Notes: generated by a model from the sequence alone, not told the origin. Positions 15,868 to 24,354 are shown, counted from the stretch's first letter. The stretch: 64,000 nucleotides of DNA from Nocardioides sp. (GCA_037045645.1 JBAOIH010000004.1:1-64000), one strand, 5' to 3'. Numbers and translations: made by a program.

Positions 15868-18057
15868 TCACCCTCGGAGTCGACGGTCCCGCTCGATGAG
15901 CGTGGTCTGCAGGTTCCGGGTGCCGCGGCGCAGCGTCCACACGCCCTCACTGTCGAGTTCCCACGCCGTGGTGTCGGGGTCGAACGCCAGGTCGAGCAGT
16001 TGGCGGATCTCGGCGACCGAATCGGCGGTGGGCAGGGGGACGAAGACCTCCACCCGACGGTCGAGGTTGCGGTGCATCAGGTCGGCCGAGCCGATCCAGG
16101 CTGTCGGCTCGCCGCCGTTCTCGACCGACACGATCCGGCTGTGCTCCAGATAGCGTCCCAGGATCGAGCGCACGGTGATCGTCTCGGACAAGCCGGGTAC
16201 GCCAGGGCGCAGCGCGCAGATGCCGCGGATCAACAACTCGACCGGCAGCCCGGCTTGGGAGGCCAGATACAACGCATCGATCAAGGTCTCGTCGACGATG
16301 GAGTTGGCCTTGATTCGCACTCGCGCGGGGCGCCCCGCCAGGTGGTGTTCGATCTCGCGGTGAATCGTGTCGACCAACGAGTCGCGCACGGAGTCGGGCG
16401 CCACCATCAAGGTGTCGTAGGCCGCATTGAGCGACAACCCCGACAGGTTGTTGAACAGGTGCGCGACATCCTCGGTGATCTCGCCGTCGCAGGTAAGCAG
16501 CCCGAGGTCCTCATAGACCCGAGCGGTCTTGGGGTTGTAGTTGCCGGTGCCGATGTGGGCATACCGGCGCAGCCCGTCGGGCTCGTCGCGTACGACCAGG
16601 GCGAGTTTGCAGTGGGTCTTGAGGCCGACCTGGCCATAGACCACATGGCAGCCCGCGTGCTCGAGTTTGCGCGCCCACCGGATGTTCGCCTCCTCGTCGA
16701 AGCGCGCCTTGATCTCGACGATCACCAGGACCTGTTTGCCCGCTTCGGCCGCATCCACGAGGGCATCGATGATCGGGCTGTCGCCGGAGGTGCGATAGAG
16801 CGTCTGCTTGATCGCCAACACGTGCGGGTCGGCGGCGGCCTGCTCGAGGAAGCGCTGCACGCTGGTGGCGAAGGAGTCGTACGGGTGGTGCAGCAGGATG
16901 TCGCGTCGGCGGGTGGCGCCGAACACGTCCACGGGCGAGGCCGATTCCACCTCCGCGAGGCTCGGGTGGGTGCTGGGGATGTACGCGCGGAACTTCAGCG
17001 CCTCACGGTCCAGATCGCTGATCGCGTGCAGACCGGTGAGGTCCAACGGACCGGGCAGCCGGATCACCTCGGGCAGCTTGACCCCCAACTCCGACACCAG
17101 GAGATCCAACACCTCCGGATCGATCGACTCCTCGACCTCCAGGCGTACGGGTGGGCCGAACCGACGCCGCAACAACTCGCGTTCGAGTGCCTGGAGGAGG
17201 TTCTCGGTGTCGTCCTCCTCGACCTCCAGATCCTCGTTCCGGGTGACTCGGAAGGTGTGGGCCTTGAGGATCTCCATGCCGGGGAACAGCCGCCCCAGAT
17301 GTTCGGCGATCAGATCCTCCATCGGGACGAACCGCTGATTGCCCAGCGGCACGAACCGGTCGAAGGTCTGCGGCACCTTCACGCGGGCGAAGTGTTCGGT
17401 GCCGGTCTCGGGGTTGCGCGCCAGCACCGCGAGGTTGAGGGAGAGCCCGGAGATGTACGGGAAGGGGTGCGCCGGGTCGACGGCCAAGGGGGTCAGCACC
17501 GGGAAGATGCGCTCCTTGAACAGCCGCTTGGCCAGCTTCTGCTCGTCCTTGGTCAGTTCGTGGGAGCGGACCAGTTCGATGCCCTCGTCGGCTAGGGCAG
17601 GAACGATCTGGTCGCGGAAGACCTCGGCGTGACGGCGCATCAGCGTCTCGGTCGTCGTCCAGATCTGGTCGAGCACTTCGCGCGGGAGCAGCCCCGACGC
17701 CGCGCGCAGGGCCACGCCTGCGGCGATGCGTCGCTTCAGGCCGGCCACCCGCACCATGAAGAACTCGTCGAGGTTGCCCGCGAAGATCGCCAGGAAGCGG
17801 GCTCGCTCCAGCAGCGGCAACTGCTCGTCCTCGGCGAGTTCGAGGACCCGCTGGTTGAAGCGCAGCCAGGACAGTTCCCGGTCCAGGAATCGGTCTTCGT
17901 ACTTCTCCACGGCAGCGAGCGCGCCATGATCGGGCTCGTAGGGCGGCTCGACGTCGAAGGTGTCGGTCGGGTGGGCGAAGGGGTCGGCACCCTCGGGCCC
18001 CTCGTCGCGCAGTCGGGTCTCGTGCGGGTGCAGGGTGCTGTCCGACGGCGTACTCAT
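15868..18057 (-). CDS. ppk: Polyphosphate kinase 1
   Basis: Makes polyphosphate from ATP reversibly. At 729 aa it has the full Ppk1 layout: an N-terminal domain from residue 50 (DRELSWLRFNQRVLELAEDE), a head domain, and two C-terminal catalytic domains. HIGTGNYNPKTARVYEDLG near residue 500 holds a key histidine region. It lies in the same phosphate cluster as pst, pit and mutT1, an order I recall from Streptomyces. A 93-base gap separates its end from the DUF47 gene start; a shared transcript is possible. Confidence 0.96.
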   Translation of the reverse strand: MSTPSDSTLHPHETRLRDEGPEGADPFAHPTDTFDVEPPYEPDHGALAAVEKYEDRFLDRELSWLRFNQRVLELAEDEQLPLLERARFLAIFAGNLDEFFMVRVAGLKRRIAAGVALRAASGLLPREVLDQIWTTTETLMRRHAEVFRDQIVPALADEGIELVRSHELTKDEQKLAKRLFKERIFPVLTPLAVDPAHPFPYISGLSLNLAVLARNPETGTEHFARVKVPQTFDRFVPLGNQRFVPMEDLIAEHLGRLFPGMEILKAHTFRVTRNEDLEVEEDDTENLLQALERELLRRRFGPPVRLEVEESIDPEVLDLLVSELGVKLPEVIRLPGPLDLTGLHAISDLDREALKFRAYIPSTHPSLAEVESASPVDVFGATRRRDILLHHPYDSFATSVQRFLEQAAADPHVLAIKQTLYRTSGDSPIIDALVDAAEAGKQVLVIVEIKARFDEEANIRWARKLEHAGCHVVYGQVGLKTHCKLALVVRDEPDGLRRYAHIGTGNYNPKTARVYEDLGLLTCDGEITEDVAHLFNNLSGLSLNAAYDTLMVAPDSVRDSLVDTIHREIEHHLAGRPARVRIKANSIVDETLIDALYLASQAGLPVELLIRGICALRPGVPGLSETITVRSILGRYLEHSRIVSVENGGEPTAWIGSADLMHRNLDRRVEVFVPLPTADSVAEIRQLLDLAFDPDTTAWELDSEGVWTLRRGTRNLQTTLIERDRRLRG

Positions 18058-18099
18058 GACCGCATCCTTCCACCACTGTGGGGCGCTAGGTTCGGGTTC

Positions 18100-18600
18100 A
18101 TGAACCGGCTTGAGCGGTGGCAGCAGCGAGCCGAACAGCGGTTGGTCCCGAAGTTGTTGGGGCTACCCGTACGCGTGCAGCGCCGGCTGGTCGGGGCGCC
18201 GGTCGTGATCGAAGGCCAGAGGCTGGCCACCGAGACGCAGTTGCTGCTCAAACTGATGGCCCTCAACCCCAGTCCGGCGGCCGAGCGGCTGCCGATGGCT
18301 CAGGGTCGTCGGCTGATCGATCACCAATCGGCGTTGGTGGGCGGTGACCAGCCGATTGGCGACGTGTGCTCGTGACGCTCGACTGGGCCTTCGCGCATGT
18401 GGACGACCTCGGGGCCGACCCGACGCGGATCGCAGTGGGCGGAGCGTCCGTGCTGGTCGCAGAGATCTCGCAAGAACTTGCTCCGGCGTACGTCATCACC
18501 GCGGGTTTCGACCCGCTGCGCGACGAGGGGGAGGCGCCGCACCGCGCAGCAGCATCTGCGCGAGGTCGCGGCGGTCGTACGCCAGCGGATGCGGGCCTAA
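18100..18600 (+). pseudogene. Decayed alpha/beta hydrolase (esterase/lipase family)
   Basis: The N-terminal 90 residues are well kept (MNRLERWQQRAEQRLVPKLL to LIDHQSALVGGDQPIG) and match the cap of HSL-type esterases. Then about 60-100 residues with the HGGG box are missing. The next piece is FAHVDDLGADPTRIAVGG, where the family continues DSAGGN but here SVLVAEISQEL follows, so the nucleophile elbow and a further 90 or so residues are gone. PAYVITAGFDPLRDEGEA is then kept, and a final frame change leads to LREVAAVVRQRMRA and TAA. Several internal deletions make this true gene decay, unlike the single-base breaks elsewhere in the window. Confidence 0.75.
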
Positions 18601-18956
18601 TACACCAGTGCCTGCACGCCTTCGCGCAAGATCTCCTCGGCGAACGTGGCGGCGCCGGCGATACGTACGCCCTCGCGCAGGTCGCCTTCGGTGATCCCGC
18701 GGCGAGTCGCGCACTGCGTACACACCGTCACGGTGCCGGCCCCGGCAACCGCCGTGAGCAGATCGGCAAGTGCCGCCGCGTGCGGGAGATCGAACTCCTC
18801 GGCCCGTCCGGGCAGCGCGAACCAGGCGGCCTCCCCGGTCAGCCACAGGGAGACGTTCGCGCCGGCCGCTGCGGCGGATGCCGCGACCGTGAATGCCTGA
18901 TTGCACCGCTCCGGATCGTCCGCACCACAGGTCACCTTCACCACGAGATCGCGCAT
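18597..18956 (-). CDS. DsrE-family protein
   Basis: A 119-residue protein of the DsrE/DsrF-like fold, linked to sulfur relay or small-molecule handling. MRDLVVKVTCGADDPERCNQ is followed by a helix, the strand ANVSLWLTGEAAWF and TVTVCTQCATRRGI, where a conserved Cys could carry sulfur. Start 18956 fits the family; longer frames overlap the divergent gene. It is divergent from the nitrobindin-like gene, 24 bases away. Confidence 0.8.
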   Translation of the reverse strand: MRDLVVKVTCGADDPERCNQAFTVAASAAAAGANVSLWLTGEAAWFALPGRAEEFDLPHAAALADLLTAVAGAGTVTVCTQCATRRGITEGDLREGVRIAGAATFAEEILREGVQALVY

Positions 18957-18980
18957 GGCCCTCACACTAGAGTGGCGAGT

Positions 18981-19475
18981 ATGGTTTTCGAGATCCCGGA
19001 CAACCTGCATCCCGACTGCATGCCGGTCGCGTGGCTGCTCGGCACCTGGGCCGGCAACGGACACGGCGACTACCCGACGATCGACTCCTTCCAGTTCGGC
19101 CAGGAGTTGATCTTCACCCACGACGGCCGCCCGTTCTTCCATTACTTCGCCCGATCCTGGATCGTCGACGAGGCGGGGGAGAAGGTGCGTGACGCCGCCC
19201 TGGAGACGGGCTTCCTGCGGTGCCGTCCCGAGGGCCGGCTCGAACTCGTGCTCGCGCACACGTCCGGCATCTCGGAGATCTGGTACGGCCAGGCCGACGC
19301 CGGGAAGATCGAGTTGCACACCGCCGGTGTCGGCTTCACAGAGTCGGCCAAGGAAGTGACCGAGGGCGCGCGGATGTACGGCAACGTCGAAGGTGACCTG
19401 CTCTACGCCTACGACATGGGCGCGGTCGGCCAGGAACTGCAGCCGCACCTGTGGGCCAGGTTGCAGCGGCGATGA
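18981..19475 (+). CDS. Nitrobindin-like heme-binding beta-barrel protein (FABP-like)
   Basis: A 164-residue beta-barrel of the DUF1794/nitrobindin family, reported in mycobacteria and Arabidopsis to bind heme and nitric oxide or peroxynitrite. Visible are WLLGTWAGNGHGDYPTID at the start, FHYFARSW in mid-barrel, and the C-terminal LWARLQRR. It overlaps the next gene by four bases. A related protein sits near the cysA2-glnR region in mycobacteria, so the neighbourhood is conserved by recall. Confidence 0.88.
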   Translation: MVFEIPDNLHPDCMPVAWLLGTWAGNGHGDYPTIDSFQFGQELIFTHDGRPFFHYFARSWIVDEAGEKVRDAALETGFLRCRPEGRLELVLAHTSGISEIWYGQADAGKIELHTAGVGFTESAKEVTEGARMYGNVEGDLLYAYDMGAVGQELQPHLWARLQRR

Positions 19476-20419
19476 CCGGCGTACGCAGTCCGTTGCTCGA
19501 TCTGCCCGGAGCGGTCGAGGCCGAGGGTGTCGACGCCGGTGTGGCGGCGCACTACGGCTCGCTGTTCGGTGAGCAGGTGGCGCTGGAGCGTGGGGAGGGC
19601 TTCGTCGATCTGTCGCACCGAGATGTCGTACGCATCGCCGGTCCTGACCGACTCACCTGGCTGCACTCCCTGACGACCCAGTGGTTCGAGACACTCGAGC
19701 CCGGCGTGTGGACGACCGCGTTGATCTTGAGCCCGCAAGGACACGTCGAGCATGCGTTCACCGGGGTCGACGACGGCACCACGTTCACGGCACACACCGA
19801 GGCCGGCGCGGGTGAAGCGCTGGTCGCATGGCTGGACCGGATGCGCTTCATGACCCGAGTCGAGGTGTCGACGGTGCCCGACCTCGCGGCGACCTGGCGC
19901 GCGACCAGCGAGGGATTCACCTATGACTTCGTGCCGCGCGAGCGCCTGGTGGCGTACGCCGAAGCGGCCGGCCCCCCGGCCGGCATGTGGGCCTTCGAGG
20001 CCTTGCGGATCGCGCGTGGTGAGCCGCGTTTCGGACTCGACACCGACCACCGCACGATCCCCAACGAGGTGGGCTGGATCGGTCCGGCGGTGCATCTGGA
20101 GAAGGGCTGTTATCGCGGCCAGGAGACGGTGGCCCGCGTACACACTCTCGGACGCCCGCCGCGGCGGCTCACGCTGCTGCATCTCGACGGTTCGGAGAAC
20201 CGGTTGCCCGCCAACGGAGCCGAGGTGCAGCACGGTGACCGGTCGATCGGATTCGTCGGCTCCTCTGCGCGGCACCACGAACTCGGCCCGATCGGGTTGG
20301 CGCTGCTCAAGCGCAACGTGCCGATCGACGCGGCCTTGGTGGTGGACGGACTTCCCGCCGCCCAGGAGGTCGTCGTCGATCCGGAGGTCGGGCTGCACGT
20401 CCGTCCCCGGCTCGGGTGA
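19472..20419 (+). CDS. ygfZ: Folate-binding protein YgfZ
   Basis: Tetrahydrofolate-dependent factor for maintenance of some iron-sulfur enzymes. It has a GcvT-like fold, 315 aa, with the family signature KGCYRGQETVARVH near residue 212. ATG 19472 overlaps the stop of the nitrobindin gene, so the two are coupled. Length is normal for actinobacteria. Confidence 0.92.
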   Translation: MTGVRSPLLDLPGAVEAEGVDAGVAAHYGSLFGEQVALERGEGFVDLSHRDVVRIAGPDRLTWLHSLTTQWFETLEPGVWTTALILSPQGHVEHAFTGVDDGTTFTAHTEAGAGEALVAWLDRMRFMTRVEVSTVPDLAATWRATSEGFTYDFVPRERLVAYAEAAGPPAGMWAFEALRIARGEPRFGLDTDHRTIPNEVGWIGPAVHLEKGCYRGQETVARVHTLGRPPRRLTLLHLDGSENRLPANGAEVQHGDRSIGFVGSSARHHELGPIGLALLKRNVPIDAALVVDGLPAAQEVVVDPEVGLHVRPRLG

Positions 20420-20433
20420 CCACAACCCGCGGG

Positions 20434-21294
20434 TCAACTGCGGCGGTGGTACTGCACGTGTGTGTCTCGGCGGTCGACGGTGAAGCCCAGGCGTTGATAC
20501 ACCTTCACGGCCGGGGCGTTGTCGGCTTCGACATAGAGATGGATGTCGCGGGCGCCGCCGTCGCGCAGGTGGTGCAGACCGGCGAGGGTGAGCGTACGGC
20601 CTAGGCCGCGACCCTGTGCCTGCGGAGAGACCCCCACGACGTACACCTCGCCGTCGGTCTCCGAGTGCCGTTTGGTCCAGTGGAAGCCCAGCAACCCGCC
20701 CGCCTCGTCTCGGGCGAGCAGCAGCCCGGCCGGGTCGAACCAACGCTCCTGGGCACGCTCTTCGAAGTCGGGTCTGGTCAACCGGCCCTGCTCGGGATGC
20801 TGGGCGAACGCCGATGCGTTGACCCGCAGCAGGTCGTCGGTGTCATCGGGCGTGAAAGTCGAGATCGTGACGCCGGTAGGCGCTTCGAGGTCGGGCAACA
20901 GCGCCGCTGGACCAAGTCGCATGACCAGCAGTTGTCGGGCCACCTGGAAGTCGAAGTGTGCGGCAAGCCGGTACGTACCCGGCAGGTCGCCGTGCGCCCA
21001 CGCGGTGCTCGGGGCGTCGGCTCCCGCGAGGGCGGCAGCGGCGAGACTTCGCGCCAGTCCCCGTCGGCGAGCAGAGGGCGCGACCACCAGATCGAGGGCG
21101 TCACCGCGTACGGTCGCGAATCCGTCTTGTGCCAGGACCACTCGGACCGCCTCGCCACGATGGACCAGGTCGAGCAGTGCGGCCTCGTCGAGGGGCGCGA
21201 CCCGATCGTAGGACTCGGCCTGGGCGATGACCCGTCGTACATCCTCCAGGTCGTCGGGCCGGAACTGTCGCAAGGACAGCTGAGATGCGGTCAC
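20434..21294 (-). CDS. mshD: Mycothiol synthase
   Basis: Transfers acetyl from acetyl-CoA to Cys-GlcN-Ins, the last step of mycothiol synthesis. Two tandem GNAT domains: residues 5-140 (degenerate) and 150-286 (active, with VVGVSPQAQGRGLGRTLTLA as the acetyl-CoA site, and LYVEADNAPAVKVYQRLGF). The GTG at 21294 lies in the stop of the PqqD-like gene (GTGA). 286 aa, slightly short but complete. It is strong evidence for an actinobacterial source. Confidence 0.95.
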   Translation of the reverse strand: MTASQLSLRQFRPDDLEDVRRVIAQAESYDRVAPLDEAALLDLVHRGEAVRVVLAQDGFATVRGDALDLVVAPSARRRGLARSLAAAALAGADAPSTAWAHGDLPGTYRLAAHFDFQVARQLLVMRLGPAALLPDLEAPTGVTISTFTPDDTDDLLRVNASAFAQHPEQGRLTRPDFEERAQERWFDPAGLLLARDEAGGLLGFHWTKRHSETDGEVYVVGVSPQAQGRGLGRTLTLAGLHHLRDGGARDIHLYVEADNAPAVKVYQRLGFTVDRRDTHVQYHRRS

Positions 21295-21563
21295 GTCGTG
21301 CGGAGCAGTCTGTGCTCGACCATCTTCTCCAGGAAGGGAGTGATGTCCGCGCGACAACGCTCGGGCGAGATCGCGAACTCCTGGGTCAGGATGCCCACCA
21401 GGTTGTCGAACGACGTCGGCGTCTCCAGCAATTCGAAGATGTGCTCGGCGATCGGGTCCAGGCCCAGATACTCGAACTTCTCGTTGAGTACGACGCGTTG
21501 GGTCGCCGTGCTCGTACCCAGCAGTCCGGATTCCTGCACCAGGATCGTGTCAGGGCTGATCAT
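21291..21563 (-). CDS. PqqD-family protein between glnR and mshD
   Basis: A 90-residue winged-helix-like PqqD-fold protein: VVLNEKFEYLGLDPIAEHIF, ELLETPTSFDNLVGILTQEF, then an LEKMVEHRLL helix. PqqD proteins usually chaperone a peptide to a radical SAM enzyme, but none is adjacent. It overlaps glnR by 14 bases and mshD by 3, so it is co-translated with both. Its job here is unknown. Confidence 0.8.
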   Translation of the reverse strand: MISPDTILVQESGLLGTSTATQRVVLNEKFEYLGLDPIAEHIFELLETPTSFDNLVGILTQEFAISPERCRADITPFLEKMVEHRLLRTT

Positions 21564-22275
21564 CGGCCATCTCCAGTTCTTCTTGCGTCCGCGCTTCGGT
21601 CCGAGACGGGATCACGAAGCGATATCCGACATTGCGTACGGTGCCGATCAGGTGCTCCTTGTCGGGGCCGAGCTTGGCGCGCAGCCGCCGAACGTGGACA
21701 TCGACCGTACGCGTACCGCCGAAGTAGTCATAACCCCACACCTCCGACAACAACTGCTGTCGGGAGAAGACGCGACCCGGGTGCTGGGCCAGATGCTTGA
21801 GGAGTTCGAACTCTTTGAAAGTCAGGTCGAGCATGCGACCACCGACCTTCGCCGTGTACGCCGCTTCGTCCACCGTCACCTCACCCGAACGGATCACCGG
21901 ATCGGGGGCCTCTGCTTCGCCGGCGTTGAGGCGCCCTGTGGCTACCCGCAGCCGCGCCTCCACCTCGGCCGGACCCGCCGTGGGCAACACGAAGTCGTCG
22001 ACTCCCCAATCGGACTGGATCACCGCGAGACCGCCCTCGGTCAGGATGAGCAGCACGGGCAGGGTCGAGCCGGTCGTACGGATCAGCCGACACAAGTCAC
22101 GCGCATGCGCGAGATCTCGGCGACCGTCGACCAACACGGCGTCGGACGCGGGAGCGTCGACGAGAGCGGAGATCTCGGCGGGCAGGATCTTCACGCTGTG
22201 GGGGAGCAGCGCGAGCGCGGGCAGGATCTCGGCCGACGAGCTGAGTTCGCTCGTCAGCAGCAGCAACTGGCTCAT
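21550..22275 (-). CDS. glnR: GlnR-family orphan response regulator
   Basis: Global nitrogen regulator of actinobacteria. The N-terminal receiver-like domain (MSQLLLLTSELSSSAEILPA, VLVDGRRDLAHARDL, WGVDDFVLPTAGPAEVEARL) matches GlnR, which lacks a complete phosphorylation pocket. The C-terminal winged helix has LTFKEFELLKHLAQHPGRVF, WGYDYFGGTRTVDVHVRRLR and a final NVGYRFV. No sensor kinase is adjacent. 241 aa. The glnR-mshD order is conserved in actinobacteria by recall. Confidence 0.9.
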   Translation of the reverse strand: MSQLLLLTSELSSSAEILPALALLPHSVKILPAEISALVDAPASDAVLVDGRRDLAHARDLCRLIRTTGSTLPVLLILTEGGLAVIQSDWGVDDFVLPTAGPAEVEARLRVATGRLNAGEAEAPDPVIRSGEVTVDEAAYTAKVGGRMLDLTFKEFELLKHLAQHPGRVFSRQQLLSEVWGYDYFGGTRTVDVHVRRLRAKLGPDKEHLIGTVRNVGYRFVIPSRTEARTQEELEMADDQP

Positions 22276-22323
22276 GGTGCTCCCCGGCTGGCCGGTCAGG
22301 TTCGATAGGCAAGGATATCGACC

Positions 22324-22626
22324 ATGACCCCCGCGACCGCGCAAGACTCCGACCACGAGACCGGTGGCCCGGTGGTCGTACGCCTGTGGGCCGCGGCACG
22401 CGCGGCGGCCGGTGCGGGCGAGATCCTGGTCGACCTCGCGGAGCCGACCACGCTCGCGGCCGTGACCGACCATCTCGCGCAGTCGTACGGCGAGCGCCTC
22501 GCGGCAGTGCTGGCGGTGTGCTCGGTTCTTGTTGACGAGCACCCTGCATCGGCGCAGGATCCAGCCGAGGTCTCGGTGCTTCCGGGGCAGACACTGGACT
22601 TTCTGCCCCCCTTCGCCGGCGGCTGA
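22324..22626 (+). CDS. MoaD/ThiS-family sulfur-carrier protein
   Basis: A 100-residue ubiquitin-fold protein ending PPFAGG; the terminal GG is the site that becomes a thiocarboxylate in molybdopterin, thiamine or cysteine synthesis. Start ATG 22324 is divergent from glnR, 48 bases away. It lies upstream of thioredoxin and sulfurtransferase genes, which supports a sulfur-transfer role, though the acceptor pathway is not determined. Confidence 0.85.
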   Translation: MTPATAQDSDHETGGPVVVRLWAAARAAAGAGEILVDLAEPTTLAAVTDHLAQSYGERLAAVLAVCSVLVDEHPASAQDPAEVSVLPGQTLDFLPPFAGG

Positions 22627-22683
22627 GGTGCGGCCGCGACGTCTGGCCAGGAATGTCGGCCGTGCCATGAGGGTTGGCTGATC

Positions 22684-23610
22684 GTGACCATCGGCCAGTG
22701 GGTGTTGCTTGTCAGTCTCGTGCTGGCCGTGAGCTTCGGGCTCTGGCGCGCCCGCACCGACGGCCGGTTCCGCCCGCCCAAGACCCCGGTGGTCGGAGAC
22801 GGTCCCGTAGTGCCGGTGGTTGAGGAGGGTCCCGTGTTGCCGGTGGTTGAGGAGGGTCCCGTGTTGCCGGTGGTGGGGGAGGGTCCCGTGTTGCCGGTGG
22901 TTGAGGAGGGCGCCGTGTTGCCGGTGGTTGAGGAGGGCGGAGCCCGTCTCGAAACCACGTTGCGTACGGGTGGTTTCGAGACGCTCGCTGGCGCTCGCTC
23001 CTCAACCACCGAGGGTGGTTTCGAGACGCTCGCTGACGCTCGCTCCTCAACCACCGAGGGTGGGATCGAGGAAGGCGGAGCCCTGCCGGTGGTGGGGGAG
23101 GGTTCGGTGTTGCCGGTGGTTGAGGAGGGCGGAGCCCGTCTCGAAACCACGTTGCGTACGGGTGGTTTCGAGACGCTCGCTGGCGCTCGCTCCTCAACCA
23201 CCGAGGCTGGGATCGAGGAAGGCGGAGCCCTGCCGGTGGAGGGGGAGGGCGCCGTGTTGCCGGTGGTGGGGGAGGGCGCCGTGTTGCCGGTGGTTGAGGA
23301 GGGCGGAGCCCGTCTCGAAACCACGACCTCGTCTGAGGCCCACGTGACGCTGTTGCAATTCTCGTCCGCGTTCTGCGCTCCCTGCCGCGCGACCCGACGG
23401 GTGCTTGAGCAGGTGGCGTCGGAGACCGACGGAGTAGTCCATCGCGAGATCGACGCAGAGGAAAACCTCGACATGGTCCGGCAGTTCGGAGTGTTGCGGA
23501 CGCCGACGACGGTGATCCTCGACGCCGACGGAGTCGAGCGAAGTCGTGCGACCGGGGCTCCCACGCTGGCTCAAGTGCGCGCGGCGCTCGCTTCCCTGAG
23601 CGGGGCGTGA
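22684..23610 (+). CDS. Membrane-anchored thioredoxin-like protein with a repeat-expanded linker
   Basis: GTG 22684 starts a single membrane anchor (MTIGQWVLLVSLVLAVSFGL). The thioredoxin fold is at about 215-308, with active site FCAPCRATR and the cis-proline loop RTPTTVI. Between them, residues 40-213 are low complexity: VLPVVEEG units and three GARLETT or GGFETLA blocks. The DNA is made of palindromic repeats inserted in frame. Without the insert it would match the roughly 140-residue ThiX-type thioredoxin encoded near cysA2 in mycobacteria. It likely acts in periplasm-side thiol exchange or sulfur delivery. Confidence 0.8.
   Translation: MTIGQWVLLVSLVLAVSFGLWRARTDGRFRPPKTPVVGDGPVVPVVEEGPVLPVVEEGPVLPVVGEGPVLPVVEEGAVLPVVEEGGARLETTLRTGGFETLAGARSSTTEGGFETLADARSSTTEGGIEEGGALPVVGEGSVLPVVEEGGARLETTLRTGGFETLAGARSSTTEAGIEEGGALPVEGEGAVLPVVGEGAVLPVVEEGGARLETTTSSEAHVTLLQFSSAFCAPCRATRRVLEQVASETDGVVHREIDAEENLDMVRQFGVLRTPTTVILDADGVERSRATGAPTLAQVRAALASLSGA
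22798..23325 (+). repeat. Palindromic repeat array inside the thioredoxin gene
   Basis: Three copies of GGTTTCGAGACGCTCGCT-G/A-ACGCTCGCTCCTCAACC-type palindromes (about 22972-23007, 23017-23052, 23162-23197) and three of GGTTGAGGAG-GGCGGAGCCC-GTCTCGAAACC (about 22926-22956, 23122-23152, 23291-23321) alternate with short TTGCCGGTGGTTGAGGAGGG-like units. All keep the reading frame. Similar REP-like palindromes are common between genes in Nocardioides-type genomes by recall. Confidence 0.75.
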
Positions 23611-23686
23611 CCATAATATGGACAGCGATCTCAACATTCAAGATGTTGTATGTGCGTATCGGTGGCGCGCACCTACAGTTCCCGGT

Positions 23687-23764
23687 ATGTCCTCGACCAT
23701 GCTGACCAAGCGCCGCGCAGTGGATCACTGCCGCCAGCGCTCGGCGCTGTGTCGAATGTCCTGA
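23687..23764 (+). CDS. Leader peptide of a sulfur gene operon (25 aa)
   Basis: An ATG at 23687 encodes a 25-residue peptide with MLTKRRAVDHCRQ followed by RSALCRMS and TGA. It has the MLTKRRAVDLCR...ALCR look of short leader peptides that I recall upstream of sulfur genes in actinobacteria, which attenuate transcription or translation by Cys availability. It lies 86 bases before the DUF4395 gene of the sulfurtransferase operon. No other gene is seen in 23611-23850. Confidence 0.7.
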   Translation: MSSTMLTKRRAVDHCRQRSALCRMS

Positions 23765-23850
23765 GGCGCCGGAAACTCCCGCGGTCGAAACCTCGACCAC
23801 CCTGTTCGGCGCCGTTCGCTCATGCCCGACAGCGCTGCCTCAGGAGAGAA

Positions 23851-24315
23851 ATGACCACGCTCGACACTGCCGCAACCACGAACGCCGCGACCGTCGCCAC
23901 GGTGGACCCCCGTGGTCCGCAGTTCGCCGCCGCGCTCACCAGCGTGGTGCTGGCCCTCGTACTGCTCACCGCTCCCGGCTCCGTCGCCCTCGCTCTCCTG
24001 GCGACACAGACCGGCCTCTTCGCACTCGGCGCCGCGCTCGGCGTCAGCCGCACTCCGCACGCCTGGTTGTTCAAGCGAGTGGTTCGGCCGCGCTTGGCGC
24101 CTCCGGAGCACCTCGAAGACGCGGCGCCACCGCGCTTCGCGCAGGCAGTGGGGCTCGTCTTCGCCGCCGTCGCACTGGCGGCGCTCTCACTGGGCCTGGA
24201 CGCGATCGGCGTTGTGGCCGTCGGGTTCGCGCTTGCCGCGGCCCTGCTCAACGCGTTCTTCGGTTTCTGCCTGGGCTGCGAGGTCTACCTGCTGGCCAAA
24301 CGCATCGCCTCCTGA
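23851..24315 (+). CDS. DUF4395 membrane protein
   Basis: A 154-residue integral membrane protein with about four hydrophobic segments in two hairpins and the end motif FFGFCLGCEVYLLAKRI, whose Cys pair is typical of DUF4395. These proteins are often encoded with rhodaneses and thioredoxins, so a sulfur-compound or thiol role is inferred. ATG 23851 follows AGGAGAG. Longer frames upstream cross the leader peptide and were rejected. It is 39 bases before the sulfurtransferase gene. Confidence 0.82.
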   Translation: MTTLDTAATTNAATVATVDPRGPQFAAALTSVVLALVLLTAPGSVALALLATQTGLFALGAALGVSRTPHAWLFKRVVRPRLAPPEHLEDAAPPRFAQAVGLVFAAVALAALSLGLDAIGVVAVGFALAAALLNAFFGFCLGCEVYLLAKRIAS

Positions 24316-24354
24316 TCAAGACAACTCTCAAAACCCCAAGAAGAAGGAAAAGAA

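Noticed and set aside
15811..17595. 594-codon plus-strand frame opposite ppk
   Set aside because: It is the antisense shadow of polyphosphate kinase, produced by GC-rich third positions.
22798..23325. Possible CRISPR or transposon in the thioredoxin gene
   Set aside because: No unique spacers and no transposase or terminal repeats. The array is a mix of palindromic repeats kept in frame.
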